Below, piece by piece: positions 1-10,427 of a stretch of DNA of 64,000 nt (its first letter is position 1; every line of letters begins with the position of its first letter). The translations under genes and the position numbers were made by a program. The stretch comes from Punica granatum (Eukaryota; Streptophyta; Magnoliopsida; Myrtales; Lythraceae). The DNA is taken from the NCBI RefSeq assembly GCF_007655135.1, contig NC_045128.1, positions 7,626,001 to 7,690,000 of the forward strand. Reading direction: 5' to 3'. The notes under the pieces are model-generated. The model made no database searches and had not been told where the DNA came from. It worked only from the letters and a program-made list of their open reading frames with translations.

Positions 1-888
1 GTCCTTTTGGAGAACTCATCTCTTAATGCTCAAGCTCAACCACCCGATAGTGAAGGACAGTGGAATTCTTGTATGTCGGGAAAGTGTCCTTCCAAGCAAA
101 AGAGCTTACAGGAAAAGGTTACTTGTGACTCAGGATGCTGTTCCTCTGAGAAATATGAAGCAAAATTGGTTTCTTGCAAGTCAACAAACTGCTGTTCCAA
201 GAAGAGAGGCGCTGAGAAGCCAACTGCAGATGAGATCTCATTGGGTCAGAATCACCGTAATTGCTCTGCTGTAAGCAATTGCGGCTCTTCCATCATAGTA
301 GAGGACTCCTCTCTTATTCCTCAAGCTCAGATACCCAATAATGAAGGACAGAGCATTTGTTGCAAGTCAGAAAAGGGTCTTGCCGAGGGACAGGGCTTAC
401 ATCAAAAGGTTGCTTGTGAGTCAAGAGGCTGCCCGTCTGAGCAATCTGAAACAAAAGTAGTTTCTTGCAAGTCAAAAAACTGCTGTTCTGAGAAGAGAGG
501 AGATAAGGAGCAACATTCTACTGAACATGTTATAAGCTCTTGTGAGGCTACAGATATCTCATACTCGAGTAGTGTCCACTCAGGAAGCAAAAGCACTGAA
601 TCGGTAGACACAGGTTGTTGCTCTCGAGGGAAGTGCAGCAAGACAAAGGGAAATGTTCCATCAGTCTATTCCTCTGTCCATTTGGAGGAGAGCAACCTTA
701 ATGCACGTGGGAAATCAGTTCTGGGACACATGAAACTGGTTCAGGGTGGCAACGACATCAAATCCGGTCAGGTTCAAGAGGAAACCATACTGATGGTGGA
801 GACCAATCAGGTCAGTGGGTGTTGCAAGAACAGCTATCCGAAGGAATGCGGCAGAAGCTGCTGCTTGTCTGAAATAGTTACCGTATAG
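1..888 (+). CDS. C-terminal tail of a heavy-metal P1B-type ATPase (HMA2/HMA4-like), 5'-partial
   Basis: An open frame enters from the left edge and ends at TAG 886-888; the in-frame TTG at 7 is not a real start, because the frame is open from base 1. The roughly 295 residues contain no transmembrane segment or catalytic P-type motif. They are rich in Cys, with seven Cys-Cys dipeptides (contexts GCCSS, NCCSK, ICCKS, NCCSE, GCCSR, GCCKN, SCCLS), and in Ser, Lys and Glu. Plant Zn/Cd-exporting ATPases of the HMA2/HMA4 group carry long cytosolic C-terminal tails of this kind, which bind Zn. The tail contains an internal duplication: residues about 2-78 (counting from base 7) resemble residues about 99-176, a 97-residue period. 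A shorter third start-like segment, LEESNLNA, appears near nt 680. The identification rests on composition and Cys-Cys pattern only, since the ATPase core lies outside the window. A metallothionein-like or other Cys-rich protein is the alternative. Confidence 0.72.
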   Translation, partial: VLLENSSLNAQAQPPDSEGQWNSCMSGKCPSKQKSLQEKVTCDSGCCSSEKYEAKLVSCKSTNCCSKKRGAEKPTADEISLGQNHRNCSAVSNCGSSIIVEDSSLIPQAQIPNNEGQSICCKSEKGLAEGQGLHQKVACESRGCPSEQSETKVVSCKSKNCCSEKRGDKEQHSTEHVISSCEATDISYSSSVHSGSKSTESVDTGCCSRGKCSKTKGNVPSVYSSVHLEESNLNARGKSVLGHMKLVQGGNDIKSGQVQEETILMVETNQVSGCCKNSYPKECGRSCCLSEIVTV

Positions 889-2297
889 ATGAACTTAATT
901 TAACGAATTTAATTATTAAGCTCAGAAAAGGCCAAAAAGGTTTCGATTTTAATGTTACCATTAGATTGATGTAGCTGGTCCGAGTACTCCTAGGTAAGTA
1001 TTGGTCTGTATGTCTCCTGAAGAAGTGACCCAAACAGTCCCTATATGCCCTTTTCCGTAAACAATTCACTTTCTTCTGTCTCTGCTCACGAGTCCGTTTT
1101 CACCCACTTCCCCTCCGTCATGCTCGCCCGTCCATCTTCCTTGATCTCCTTTCTTGTAATCATCACAGCAGTATCTCGATTCACATGAAGAAGGAACTAT
1201 GCCAAGTCCAGATTTTGTTTTATTAATTGCATCGGGTGATTCTACCAACAATTATCATCACTTATATCCAAGAAAGAACAGGCACAATTTCAAAACTGAT
1301 GGATTTAACTATTTTTCATTGAGACGATAAGGTGTCCATAATCTATTAGATATAATTAGACTAATCATCGTTCAGACAGCTCGGGCCGGCCTTCTAATGC
1401 AGGAAGGGACACAACCTGACTTACTTCTTATAGTAAGTGGTCTACCTGCTGTCCACGCCAATTTTCTTTCCTTAAAAAAAAGTCAGAAAATCGACCCAAC
1501 ATGGAAAGATCGTCATATTCTCTTGCAATAGATTATTCTTCCATTCTCTTCACCCTTCTTATTCCTCCTCCGAAAGTGATTCTATTCCCACATCCCAAAT
1601 TCAAACATGGAAGCTGACCAGTTATGCGTCTTCTCGATAGAACTGGGGGCTATGTGTCTGATGATTAGCCAATGTTACATTGACCTCATCATGGAGTGAA
1701 TCATTCCTGAAGGGATAAAGTGCAAAGGGGAGATTAGATTGATTCCCAGTATAATTCTAAGGCTAAATGGCCTAACTAAAGCACCCTTGAGAGAACAATT
1801 TTGCACAGATGAATGCATCAGCCATGTGCTCAGGCAATAGCAAAATATCCCGGTGTGACCACTCAGTACGTTTTAGATCATTGGACGTCAAGGGAGAACA
1901 TTTGATTTCTTTAGTTCCATTCTGATAATGAGCCTTACGTGTTCAGTTTCTACTTTTGGTACGTAATTTTGGAGTGGAACAGAACCGGGACTAGCACGAT
2001 CAATAGATGGTTGATCCAATGACGAGTTATGAAAGGCCCAGACCTTGAATAAAATCTTCCAGAAATGTCGAAAGAGCGAAAACGAGATGGAAAGAATATA
2101 TGGAGCAAAAGTAGGTTCTTTTTTCTTGGGGTCACTCCCTTTGTGTGGCTACATGCTAAAAATTGTGCAGCATTCTTCCATTTTTTATGAACAAAATCTT
2201 TCATTTTTTAATTATTGCCAGAGAGGATTATGTGTGGATGTAACTATCAATTGAATCTCCTTTTACCTTCCATTGCTAAATGGGCATTTCCTTTGGC
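889..2297. other. Intergenic: 3' flank of the HMA-like gene, no gene seen
   Basis: The first few hundred bases are presumably the 3'UTR and terminator of the HMA-like gene. Only short open frames without family resemblance occur here, on either strand. No tRNA, long repeat or conserved domain was recognised. The right end should contain the promoter of the first MIR169 unit. Confidence 0.5.
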
Positions 2298-2306
2298 TAT
2301 ATATAT
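2298..2306 (+). promoter_or_regulatory. TATA-box candidate for the first MIR169 unit
   Basis: The run TATATATAT lies about 120 bp upstream of the first miR169 sequence, preceded by GGC and followed by a CT-rich stretch typical of plant Pol II start regions. Position and composition fit a core promoter. TA-rich runs are common in this window, so this is an inference. Confidence 0.35.
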
Positions 2307-2395
2307 CTCTCGACATTGTCATATGGGGCATAGTGTGAGCCGAAGAGAAACATGGCACTTTGGTTGTTCGTTTTCTTGGTATAAGAGCTTCGCAT

Positions 2396-2577
2396 GAAGA
2401 GGAAGAGAGCGGAACGCAGCCAAGGATGACTTGCCGGCAGTCGCACCGCGTTACGGTACTTAACTTATCATATCACACGAGAAGAAAATATCGGCTATCA
2501 GAAAAGCCGACAACGTAGGTAAGCACATTTTGATTGTCGGCAAGTTGTCCTTGGCTGCATTTGGTTCTCTTCTCATC
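2396..2577 (+). ncRNA. MIR169: MIR169 precursor hairpin 1
   Basis: Bases 2417-2437 match the conserved 21-nt plant miR169b/c sequence exactly (core GCCAAGGATGACTTGCC). The opposite arm, about 2537-2558 (core GGCAAGTTGTCCTTGGC), pairs with it over the whole duplex with only G-U wobbles. The stem continues outward: AGAGCGGAAC on the left faces GGTTCTCT on the right. The loop is about 100 nt and contains a second small stem (GGCTATC/GAAAAGCC area), which is within the usual length range for plant precursors. miR169 targets mRNAs of NF-YA CCAAT-binding subunits and acts in drought, nitrogen and phosphate responses and in flowering. A second, related hairpin lies about 0.5 kb downstream on the same strand, so the two could share a primary transcript. 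Mature processing was not verified. Confidence 0.93.
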
Positions 2578-2832
2578 ATGTCAAGCTCAAGAGATCACTC
2601 CACATTGACGCCGGAGAATTATGCAATCTATCTCGATCAGAAGCAACTAATTTCACCGATAAAATCCAGAATCTGAGACACCTTGCTGTGTTAGAGTGTT
2701 CGAAACTCTCGATTTCCCAGTGACCTTATATACTTGAATAACTATGGACGGAGGTACGTTGATCTAATTCCACTGCACATGGTCAATAAGTTTTGACCCT
2801 AATAGACTTACACATATGCCTTCCTTAGCTAT

Positions 2833-2840
2833 TATATATA
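2833..2840 (+). promoter_or_regulatory. TATA-box candidate upstream of MIR169 hairpin 2
   Basis: TATATATA lies about 80 bp before the second miR169-like sequence. It could give hairpin 2 its own start site rather than co-transcription with hairpin 1. Weak evidence: position and composition only. Confidence 0.3.
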
Positions 2841-2904
2841 TCTTCATATAGCGAGAATTTTAAGGCGTAAGAACGTGAAGGACTGACTTACGGGTTTGAA
2901 GAGT

Positions 2905-3022
2905 TGGAGTAAGTTTGAGTCAAGAATGACTTGCCGCCCGCCGGATCAGTTGTTCCAAACCACGTACCTGTTGATAGAGCTGATAAGTTGTCCGGCAAGT
3001 CATTTCTTGGCTATAGCTATGC
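2905..3022 (+). ncRNA. MIR169: MIR169 precursor hairpin 2 (variant miR169)
   Basis: The 5' arm at 2916-2936 has the miR169 core in the AAGAATGACTTGCCG form with a GAGTC start (C-to-T compared with the common GAGCC). The 3' arm at about 2993-3013 (core GGCAAGTCATTTCTTGGC) pairs with it, leaving one single-base bulge in the centre. The loop is about 56 nt. Stem extension beyond the duplex is weaker than in hairpin 1. The GAGTC variant type is known in the miR169 family in other plants. The hairpin ends roughly 115 bp before the left LTR of the copia element, so the 3' part of any longer primary transcript is now retrotransposon sequence. Confidence 0.8.
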
Positions 3023-3131
3023 CCCATTGTAATGCGCACCAGTTGTGTTTCGGCCAAGCGTAAAGGAGATGTTCCGAGGTATGAGCATAGTAAGTTGTAG
3101 ATCAATCTAGTTCCTTTCAAGGGTTGATGAA

Positions 3132-3136
3132 GAATT
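3132..3136. repeat. 5-bp target-site duplication of the copia element (left copy)
   Basis: GAATT directly precedes the left LTR, and the same 5 bases (8951-8955) directly follow the right LTR. Five-bp duplications are the rule for Ty1/copia integrases. Confidence 0.9.
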
Positions 3137-3767
3137 TGTTGGAAATTATGGCTAATGGGTGAATGAGGAAATTGCTCACGAGCTAATGACTCTTGATTTT
3201 CTTGGCGGTTACAAGAAATGAATGGATTGCATTCATGAATAATCAAATGTCATTAACATGTATATTGAATATATGTGAATTATTCCCCATAAATGGAGAA
3301 TAGGAAGAGTCATATAACGGATGGAACCCATAGTCTATAAAAGGGGCACACGGCAAAAAGGAAAGAGAACAAGAGAAAAAGTCTCCTGCCTTCCATTGCT
3401 TCCTATAGCCGATTGAAAAACAAGAAGAAAATTCGACCTCAAAAGTGTTCACGCTTCTCTTCGAGTTCGCTGAAGCGTTGCTGTTTGTGCTGCTGCTTCG
3501 CTTGTTGCCGTTTTATCCTGGGAAACGATTGTCCACGTAACCTCAAGCACCCAGGAGGGGACAATTCTGTTTCAAGGGGTTTGTGTCTAACACAGGACTC
3601 GGCTCTCTCTCGTATCTTTCGGTTTCGCCTTTGTTTCGGTTTGAATTTCCAAGTTCCTATACTAATGAAATTAAGTTAATTTGATAGTATTCTATTTGTC
3701 CGAATAGCTATTTGAATTATCGTTCAATTTTGTGACTTATTAAGGCTAATTAAATTTACGTCTTACA
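3137..3767 (+). repeat. Left LTR of the copia element
   Basis: The 631-bp direct repeat carries a clear TATA box (TATAAAAG, from 3336) about 200 bp in, followed by the likely R/U5 segment. The repeats end TG...CA. Short open frames inside are not genes, because they recur identically in the right LTR. Confidence 0.95.
3336..3343 (+). promoter_or_regulatory. TATA box of the copia LTR promoter
   Basis: TATAAAAG followed by a GGGC stretch, in the U3/R part of the left LTR; the right LTR has the same at 8519-8526. In the right LTR the same box could start transcription outward into flanking DNA. Confidence 0.6.
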
Positions 3768-3802
3768 ATCTTGAAACAGAATTTGTTATTTGAACGATTC
3801 GA

Positions 3803-6800
3803 ATGGCGTCGGGGAACGATGGAGATACGACCAACGGAAGCCAGACTACTGGCTCCGGCCCTGCTCCTATCTTGCCTAACCATTTGGTTAGCCAAAACGT
3901 GGCTGCTCCCTCGATGGTCCCTGTGAACCATGTCGAGAAGCCCGAGAAGTTCAATGGGTTGAACTTCAAGAGGTGGCAGCAAAAGATGCTATTCTACCTC
4001 ACAACTCTGAACCTTGCAAGATTTTTGACTGAAAATGCTCCAACCCTATCTGTGGGGGAGTCAGATGTGCAGGCTCTCAGTGCGGTTGACGCTTGGAAGC
4101 ACTCCGACTATCTCTGCCGGAATTATATCATGAATAGTCTTCATGATTCCCTGTATAGTGTCTATCAGGGGTTTAAGACGGCAAAGGAACTATGGGAATC
4201 CTTGGACCGTAAATATAAATCAGAGGATGCCGGTGCGAAGAAATTTCTCGTCGGACGATTCCTCGATTTTAAAATGGTGGATTCAAGGACCGTAATGAGT
4301 CAAGTGTAGGAATTGCAAGTGCTCTTACATGAGATTCAGGCTGAGGGAATGGCTCTAAGTGAATCCTTCCAAGTGGCTGTTGTCATTGAGAAACTGCCTT
4401 CTGGTTGGAAGGATTTCAAGAATTATCTGAAGCATAAGCGAAAGGAGATGACAATGGAAGATCTTGTTGTCAAGCTTCGAATTGAAGAAGACAATAAAAA
4501 CTCCGGAAAGGATCTCATCCTCCCTGCTGCTAAGGTAAATGTCATGGAGCAAGAGCAAAGCTCTAAGAACAAAAAAGGCAAGAAGAAGCTGGGTACGAAT
4601 GGAGGAGTCTTCAAGCCCAAGTTTCAGGGGAAATGCTTCAACTGTGACAAGAAAGGTCACAGATCTGCTGACTGCAGGCTCCCAAAAAGGAAAAAGGATC
4701 ATGAAGCAAACGTGGTCAATGAAATGGCTCGAGATGTGGCAGACATCAACCTATCTGCTGTGGTTTCAGAGGTGAACCTCATTGGGTCCAACCCAAAGGA
4801 ATGGTGGCTTGATACCGGTGCCACCAGACATGTGTGCTCAAATAGAGACCTGTTCTCTATGCTCGAACCGGTCACTGGGGAAAGGATCTATATGGGAAAC
4901 TCTGCCCATTCTGCTGTTGAAGGTCAAGGAAAGGTAGTCTTAAAGATGACTTCAGGAAAGGAGTTGACTCTGAACAATGTATTGTACGTACCTGAGATTC
5001 GGAAGAATTTAGTCTCCGGGTCATTGCTGAACAAACATGGGTTCAGGATGGTTTTTGAGTCGGACAAAGTTATTCTGTCCAAGTCTGGAATGTACGTAGG
5101 AAAGGGATATGTATGTGACGGGCTTTTTAAGCTCAATGTAATGACCATAATCAATAAGAATTCTGGTTCTTCTGCGTATTTGATTGAGTCTCCTGATTTG
5201 TGGCATGGAAGACTAGGTCATGTTAATTATAATACTTTGCGTAGATTAATTAACTTGAATCACATACCTACATTCCAAATTGATTCACGGCACAAATGTG
5301 AAATTTGTGTTGAGGCAAAATTGACAAGATCACCCTTTCAAACGATTGAAAGGAACACCGAGCCACTAGATCTAATTCATAGTGATGTATGCGATTTAAA
5401 GTTCGCAACAACAAGAGATGGTAATAATTATTTTATTACCTTTATCGATGATAGTACAAAATACTGTTACGTATATTTGTTGAAAAGCAAAGATGAGGCC
5501 ATAGAGAAATTTGTTCTCTATAAAAATGAAGTTGAGAATCAACTCAACAAGAAAATCAAGAGATTGAGGAGTGACAGAGGAGGCGAATATGTAACGCCTT
5601 TCGGGGAATTCTGTGCACAATACGGAATTATACACGAAGTGACTGCACCCTATTCACCTCAATCGAATGGTGTTGCTGAACGCAAAAATCGCACATTGAA
5701 AGACATGATGAATGCGATGATATTAAGTTCAGGATTACCTCAAAATATGTGGGGTGAAGCAATATTGTCAAGCAATTACCTATTAAATAAGGTGCCTCGA
5801 AAGAAAAGGGAAAAGACACCTTATGAATTATTCAGAGGTAGGAGATCATCCTACGACCACTTGCGAGTGTGGGGGTGTTTGGCAAAAGTAGTCGTTCCGG
5901 CACCAAAGAAAGTAAAGATCGGTCCTAAGACGGTGGACTGCATCTTTATTGGCTATGCACATAACAGTAGTGCTTATCGATTTCTTGTGCATGAATCTAA
6001 GATTCCCGATATACACAAGAACACGATAATGGAATCAAGGAATGCATCGTTCTTTGAAGATGTATTTCCATGTAAATTGAATGAGGTATCGAGTTCATCA
6101 AAACGAACCTCGTGCACTATGAATGATGGACTTCATGACGTAGATCATGAAAGGCAGGGTTCGGATGAAGAGATTGAACCTAGACGCAGCAAAAGAGCTA
6201 GAATTGAAAAATCATTCGGGAATGATTTTCTGACATATTTGTTAGAAAATGAACCACAAAGCTATGCTGAAGCAGTAAATTCCTCTGAGGGACCTCTTTG
6301 GAAGGAGGCAATCAAAAGTGAAATTGATTCGATTCTGCGAAATCACACTTGGGAATTAGTGGATCTCCCCACTAGTTGTAAACCCTTAGGATCCAAATGG
6401 ATCTTTAAAAGGAAAATGAAAGCAGATGGATCCATTGATAAGTACAAGGCCAGGCTTGTAATTAAGGGATACAAGCAAAAGGAAGGCTTGGACTATTTTG
6501 ATACTTATTCTCCTGTGACAAGAATAAATTCCATTAGGATGATACTTGCAGTTGCGGCATTGCGTAATTTGGAAGTTCATCAAATGGATGTGAAAACAGC
6601 TTTCCTAAATGGAGATTTAGATGAAGAAATCTATATGGAACAACCCGAGGGGTTCGTGGCTCCAGGAAAAGAAAGGAAAGTCTGTAAATTGGTCAAATCA
6701 TTGTATGGGTTAAAACAAGCCCAAAACAGTGGCACGAAAAATTCGATAATGCAATGATTTCCAAAGGATTTAAAATCAATGAGTGTGATAAATGTGTATA

Positions 6801-7596
6801 CATTAAAGAAACAGAAAATGGTTACGTCATTTTATGTCTCTACGTGGATGACATACTCATTGTTGGTAGTGATGACAGAATGATCAAATCTACGAAGAAT
6901 ATGTTGAATTCAAGATTTGATATGAAAGATATGGGACTCGCTGATGTGATTTTAGGAATTAAAATCATGAGAACATCAGATGGACTAATTTTGAGTCAGT
7001 CACACTACATAGATAAAATTCTGGAAAAATTTACCAAAAATGATTCTGGAATTTCAAAGACTCCAATAGACAATAATCTTCATCTATCAAAGAATAGAAA
7101 AGAGAGTATTTCTCAGTTAGAATACTCGCGGGTCATTGGAAGTCTGATGTATCTGATGAGTTGTACTAGGCCTGATATTGCATACTCGGTTAGTAGACTC
7201 AGTAGATATACGAGTAATCCGAGTGGAGACCATTGGAAGGCAATTGTCAGGGTACTCAAATACCTTAGATACACTCGAGATTACGGGCTGCACTATACTA
7301 GATATCCAGCTGTCCTAGAGGGATACAGTGATGCGAATTGGATATCTGATATAACGGATTCAAAATCCACTAGTGGATATGTGTTCACACTAGCAGGTGC
7401 AGCAGTTTCATGGAAGTCCTCGAAACAAACTATTATCGCTAGGTCCACAATGGAATCTGAGTTTATTGCTCTGGATAAATGTGGAGAAGAAGCTGAATGG
7501 CTACGCCATTTTCTAGAGGGCATTCCTCAATGGGAAAAACCTGTGCCACCAATTTGTATCCACTGTGACAGTCAAACAGCAATTGGAAGGGCACAA

Positions 7597-7628
<32 letters not shown>

Positions 7629-7803
7629 ACGTCGTAGACACAACACCATTAGACAACTGATCTCAACTGGAATTATATCTATTGACTACGTGCGGTCAAA
7701 GGATAATATATCGGATCCGCTAACCAAAGGGTTAAGTAAAGAGCAGTTTGAGAAGTTGTCAAAGGGAATGGGTCTAAAGTCCATTAGAGGAAAGGTTTTA
7801 TAG
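3803..7803 (+). pseudogene. Copia gag-pol open frame, broken by one stop and one frameshift
   Basis: ATG 3803 opens a gag frame of the UBN2 type ([13 protein letters not shown] near nt 3950). An in-frame TAG at 4307-4309 interrupts gag before the zinc knuckle, and the same frame resumes immediately. The knuckle CX2CX4HX4C starts at 4634 ([14 protein letters not shown]). The protease active site is DTGA at 4811. The integrase has the GAG-pre HxxxxH/CxxC zinc region (about 5203-5320) and a DDE core ending in [13 protein letters not shown] near 5660. The RT begins near 6340. A one-base frameshift lies at about 6717-6725, just after the LYGLKQA motif. RT resumes in the next frame with the catalytic YVDD at 6841-6852. 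RNase H spans about 7321-7600 (YSDANW, MESEF, HCDSQTA). The stop is TAG 7801-7803. Apart from the two lesions, length and motif order are those of an intact copia polyprotein. The lesions may be inherited from a defective source copy or recent; base-calling error at the frameshift cannot be excluded. Confidence 0.9.
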
Positions 7804-8319
7804 CGGACACCCAACCTAGCTGACTGGAGATCCCAAGATCTAGGTTCAATGGGACAACCAAGTTATAGAACCGAATCAAATCACTGTAGGGGAGAAAATC
7901 CCTGGACCATTCCTTGATGAAACAGTGATAAACGGATAAGGCTAGCAATCTAAATTGCTTTAATGATATGTGAAATCACCTATGTGAGAGAAAAGTGAGG
8001 CCGCTTTAGAGGAGAATTTTTATGGACTTAATTCTTCAGAAACTCTCGCAGAACCAGAACGGTGTTCCATGGCAAAAAAAAAAGGACACAACTATGAGAA
8101 CCGAAGGAAGTCAGTTGAATCTTGTGTGAGGTGTGTAATATCTTTACACAAAACAGCAGAACAATTCAAGGACATCGTGTCTATTGGACTGCTAGTAAAG
8201 TACATGCATTTTCACAAGGGAAGGTTCAAGGGTGGTGACACCTACCTATCCTATACAGGTTCAACTGGTGAACACTATGTACGAGTCGAAACAAAACAAT
8301 TTCCATTCATGTGGGGGAT
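7804..8319 (+). other. 3' untranslated part of the copia element with polypurine tract
   Basis: About 500 bp between the pol stop and the right LTR hold no domain. The segment ends in GTGGGGGAT (8311-8319), the likely plus-strand primer directly adjacent to the LTR start TGTTGG. Confidence 0.75.
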
Positions 8320-8950
8320 TGTTGGAAATTATGGCTAATGGGTGAATGAGGAAATTGCTCACGAGCTAATGACTCTTGATTTTCTTGGCGGTTACAAGAA
8401 ATGAATGGATTGCATTCATGAATAATCAAATGTCATTAACATGTATATTGAATATATGTGAATTATTCCCCATAAATGGAGAATAGGAAGAGTCATATAA
8501 CGGATGGAACCCATAGTCTATAAAAGGGGCACACGGCAAAAAGGAAAGAGAACAAGAGAAAAAGTCTCCTGCCTTCCATTGCTTCCTATAGCCGATTGAA
8601 AAACAAGAAGAAAATTCGACCTCAAAAGTGTTCACGCTTCTCTTCGAGTTCGCTGAAGCGTTGCTGTTTGTGCTGCTGCTTCGCTTGTTGCCGTTTTATC
8701 CTGGGAAACGATTGTCCACGTAACCTCAAGCACCCAGGAGGGGACAATTCTGTTTCAAGGGGTTTGTGTCTAACACAGGACTCGGCTCTCTCTCGTATCT
8801 TTCGGTTTCGCCTTTGTTTCGGTTTGAATTTCCAAGTTCCTATACTAATGAAATTAAGTTAATTTGATAGTATTCTATTTGTCCGAATAGCTATTTGAAT
8901 TATCGTTCAATTTTGTGACTTATTAAGGCTAATTAAATTTACGTATTACA
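8320..8950 (+). repeat. Right LTR of the copia element
   Basis: Direct repeat of 3137-3767, offset 5183 bp, one substitution noted (A at 8945). Followed by the target duplication GAATT. Confidence 0.95.
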
Positions 8951-8955
8951 GAATT
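8951..8955. repeat. 5-bp target-site duplication of the copia element (right copy)
   Basis: GAATT, identical to 3132-3136. Confidence 0.9.
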
Positions 8956-9194
8956 TTCCTCGAGTAAAAGGTACCATCTCTTTTAACATGAGATTGGAGA
9001 TTCTCATATCAAGCACGGCTGAACGATTTAAGCAAGGACCATAACCGTCATCGTTCAGCAGTGTTGCCGCATATAATTATATTGCAATGTGCGTCTTATG
9101 GTGCACTTATGGTTCTTTTTCTTTCCTTCTTTATCTTTTTCCCTGTGTACTTTCTATTTTCGCAGTTTATTATCCACCGAGAAAAAGAGTTACC

Positions 9195-9402
9195 TCTAGG
9201 GTCGAGCGTGATCAAAGGACTCTTCTAGAGAGTGCATATATGTGCTATAAATCAGTGAGACAGTACTATGTAAGGATTGTTCAAAAGCTATCAGAACATC
9301 TAGGCTCGAGCGTGATCAAAGAACTGCTCTAGAGAGTGCATATATGTGCAATAAATCGGTGAGACAGTACTAAGATAGGATTGTTCAAAAGCTATCAGAA
9401 TG
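9195..9402. repeat. Tandem duplication of a 104-bp unit
   Basis: Two adjacent copies (about 9195-9298 and 9299-9402) share TCGAGCGTGATCAAAG, AGAGAGTGCATATATGTG, GTGAGACAGTACTA and TTGTTCAAAAGCTATCAGAA in the same order with a constant 104-base offset and roughly ten differences. No coding meaning was seen. Confidence 0.9.
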
Positions 9403-10260
9403 CCAAACAAGACCACACTGAGTGTACATAAGTAATAGCGTGGATTCAGAAAGATTGCAAATTCAATTAGGTAATCTATCATACAATGGATTACTTGGTA
9501 TAATTCATTTAATAGTAAATGAATCCGAGATTTTGAAGTGTATGGACAAACATTCAAAATTCTAAGACCATGCTCGGTGCTCCATGGCCGTGATCACAAG
9601 GTTTGTCATAATCACGGAGCAAAGGCTGCTCTGAACCGTAGTTTCGAGCCCCCGACTCTGTCACGGGATTGGGGAACGAGTAATTACTTTTCGATTAGTC
9701 TCCATTGATCATTATAAATAAAGGACTCTTGTGCCAAAAGCCATCATGACAAGAATCGAACATATACGTGTTACCTAAAAAATCAAGCGAGAGAGTTAGG
9801 GTTTTCTTCAAGTTTGCTAATTTTAGAACACAAGAATCACTTTGAATTCCTGATTAAGAGACTTGCCGAAATCCTCCAGCAACTTGCGAATAACTCTTTT
9901 CGAATGCATTTTCCGTGACTTAGCAATTGTTCATCATTCAATTTTGTTTTTGTTTCCTTCATATCCAATTGTCCAAATCTTTGTTTCCATGACAGTCTTC
10001 GTCTCCAAATCATCCGTCGCAAGTACAAATCCCCAACAGTGTGTACTAAAACCAACCCAATGTTGGCAATAAGCAGGAAAATTTAATTCAATTCTCAAAC
10101 TTGGACATGGAATTATCAAAATTCTTTTTTATTTTTTTGGTGGACAGAATTATCAAAACTACATGTAAAGTTACTTAGGCTTCTCTCCATGTAAATCTAC
10201 ACTAGTCGGTCCAACAAACATACATACACAGACGTGTACGTGCTTGAGCTGGTACTTGGA

Positions 10261-10281
10261 GCCGCCGCCAGTCGCGGCGGC
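10261..10281. repeat. GC-rich perfect small inverted repeat
   Basis: GCCGCCGC and GCGGCGGC form an 8-bp stem around a 5-base loop, within an otherwise AT-rich stretch. It is too short to be called a terminator or precursor; function unknown. Confidence 0.5.
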
Positions 10282-10402
10282 TGGAGAGCAAAATGGTGGC
10301 GGCCCCCATCCGGAAGAAGCAGTTGGGAATGATCATGTCCAACATATATTCGACATATTTAATTTGTTATTAACTCAAATAATTCGACAACAAGATTAGC
10401 CT

Positions 10403-10427
10403 TATATATATATATATATATATATAT
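10403..10427. repeat. TA dinucleotide microsatellite
   Basis: About 12 consecutive TA units; a likely length-variable locus. Confidence 0.9.

Larger units (their letters stand above)
3137..8950 (+). mobile_element. Ty1/copia LTR retrotransposon, full length, recently inserted
   Basis: The element is 5814 bp. It has two 631-bp LTRs (3137-3767, 8320-8950) that start TGTTGG and end TTACA and differ at a single base by eye (C at 3762, A at 8945). It is flanked by the 5-bp duplication GAATT. Domain order is gag with zinc knuckle, protease, integrase, reverse transcriptase, RNase H; integrase before RT is the copia arrangement. A purine-rich tract GTGGGGGA (8311-8318) directly precedes the right LTR. 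No standard tRNA-iMet primer site (TGGTATCAGAGC) follows the left LTR, and the gag start is only 35 bases downstream of it. The coding region carries one nonsense codon and one frameshift, so this copy cannot encode a complete polyprotein. It is inserted just 3' of MIR169 hairpin 2. Confidence 0.97.

Noticed and set aside
3243..3679. Open frames inside the left LTR (and identical ones at 8426-8862)
   Set aside because: They are identical translations of LTR sequence on both strands with no domain; the LTR explains them.
9567..9620. Inverted repeat GCTCC..CGTGAT / ATCACGGAGC as a fourth microRNA hairpin
   Set aside because: The stem is short and interrupted, and there is no miR169 core or other known microRNA sequence.
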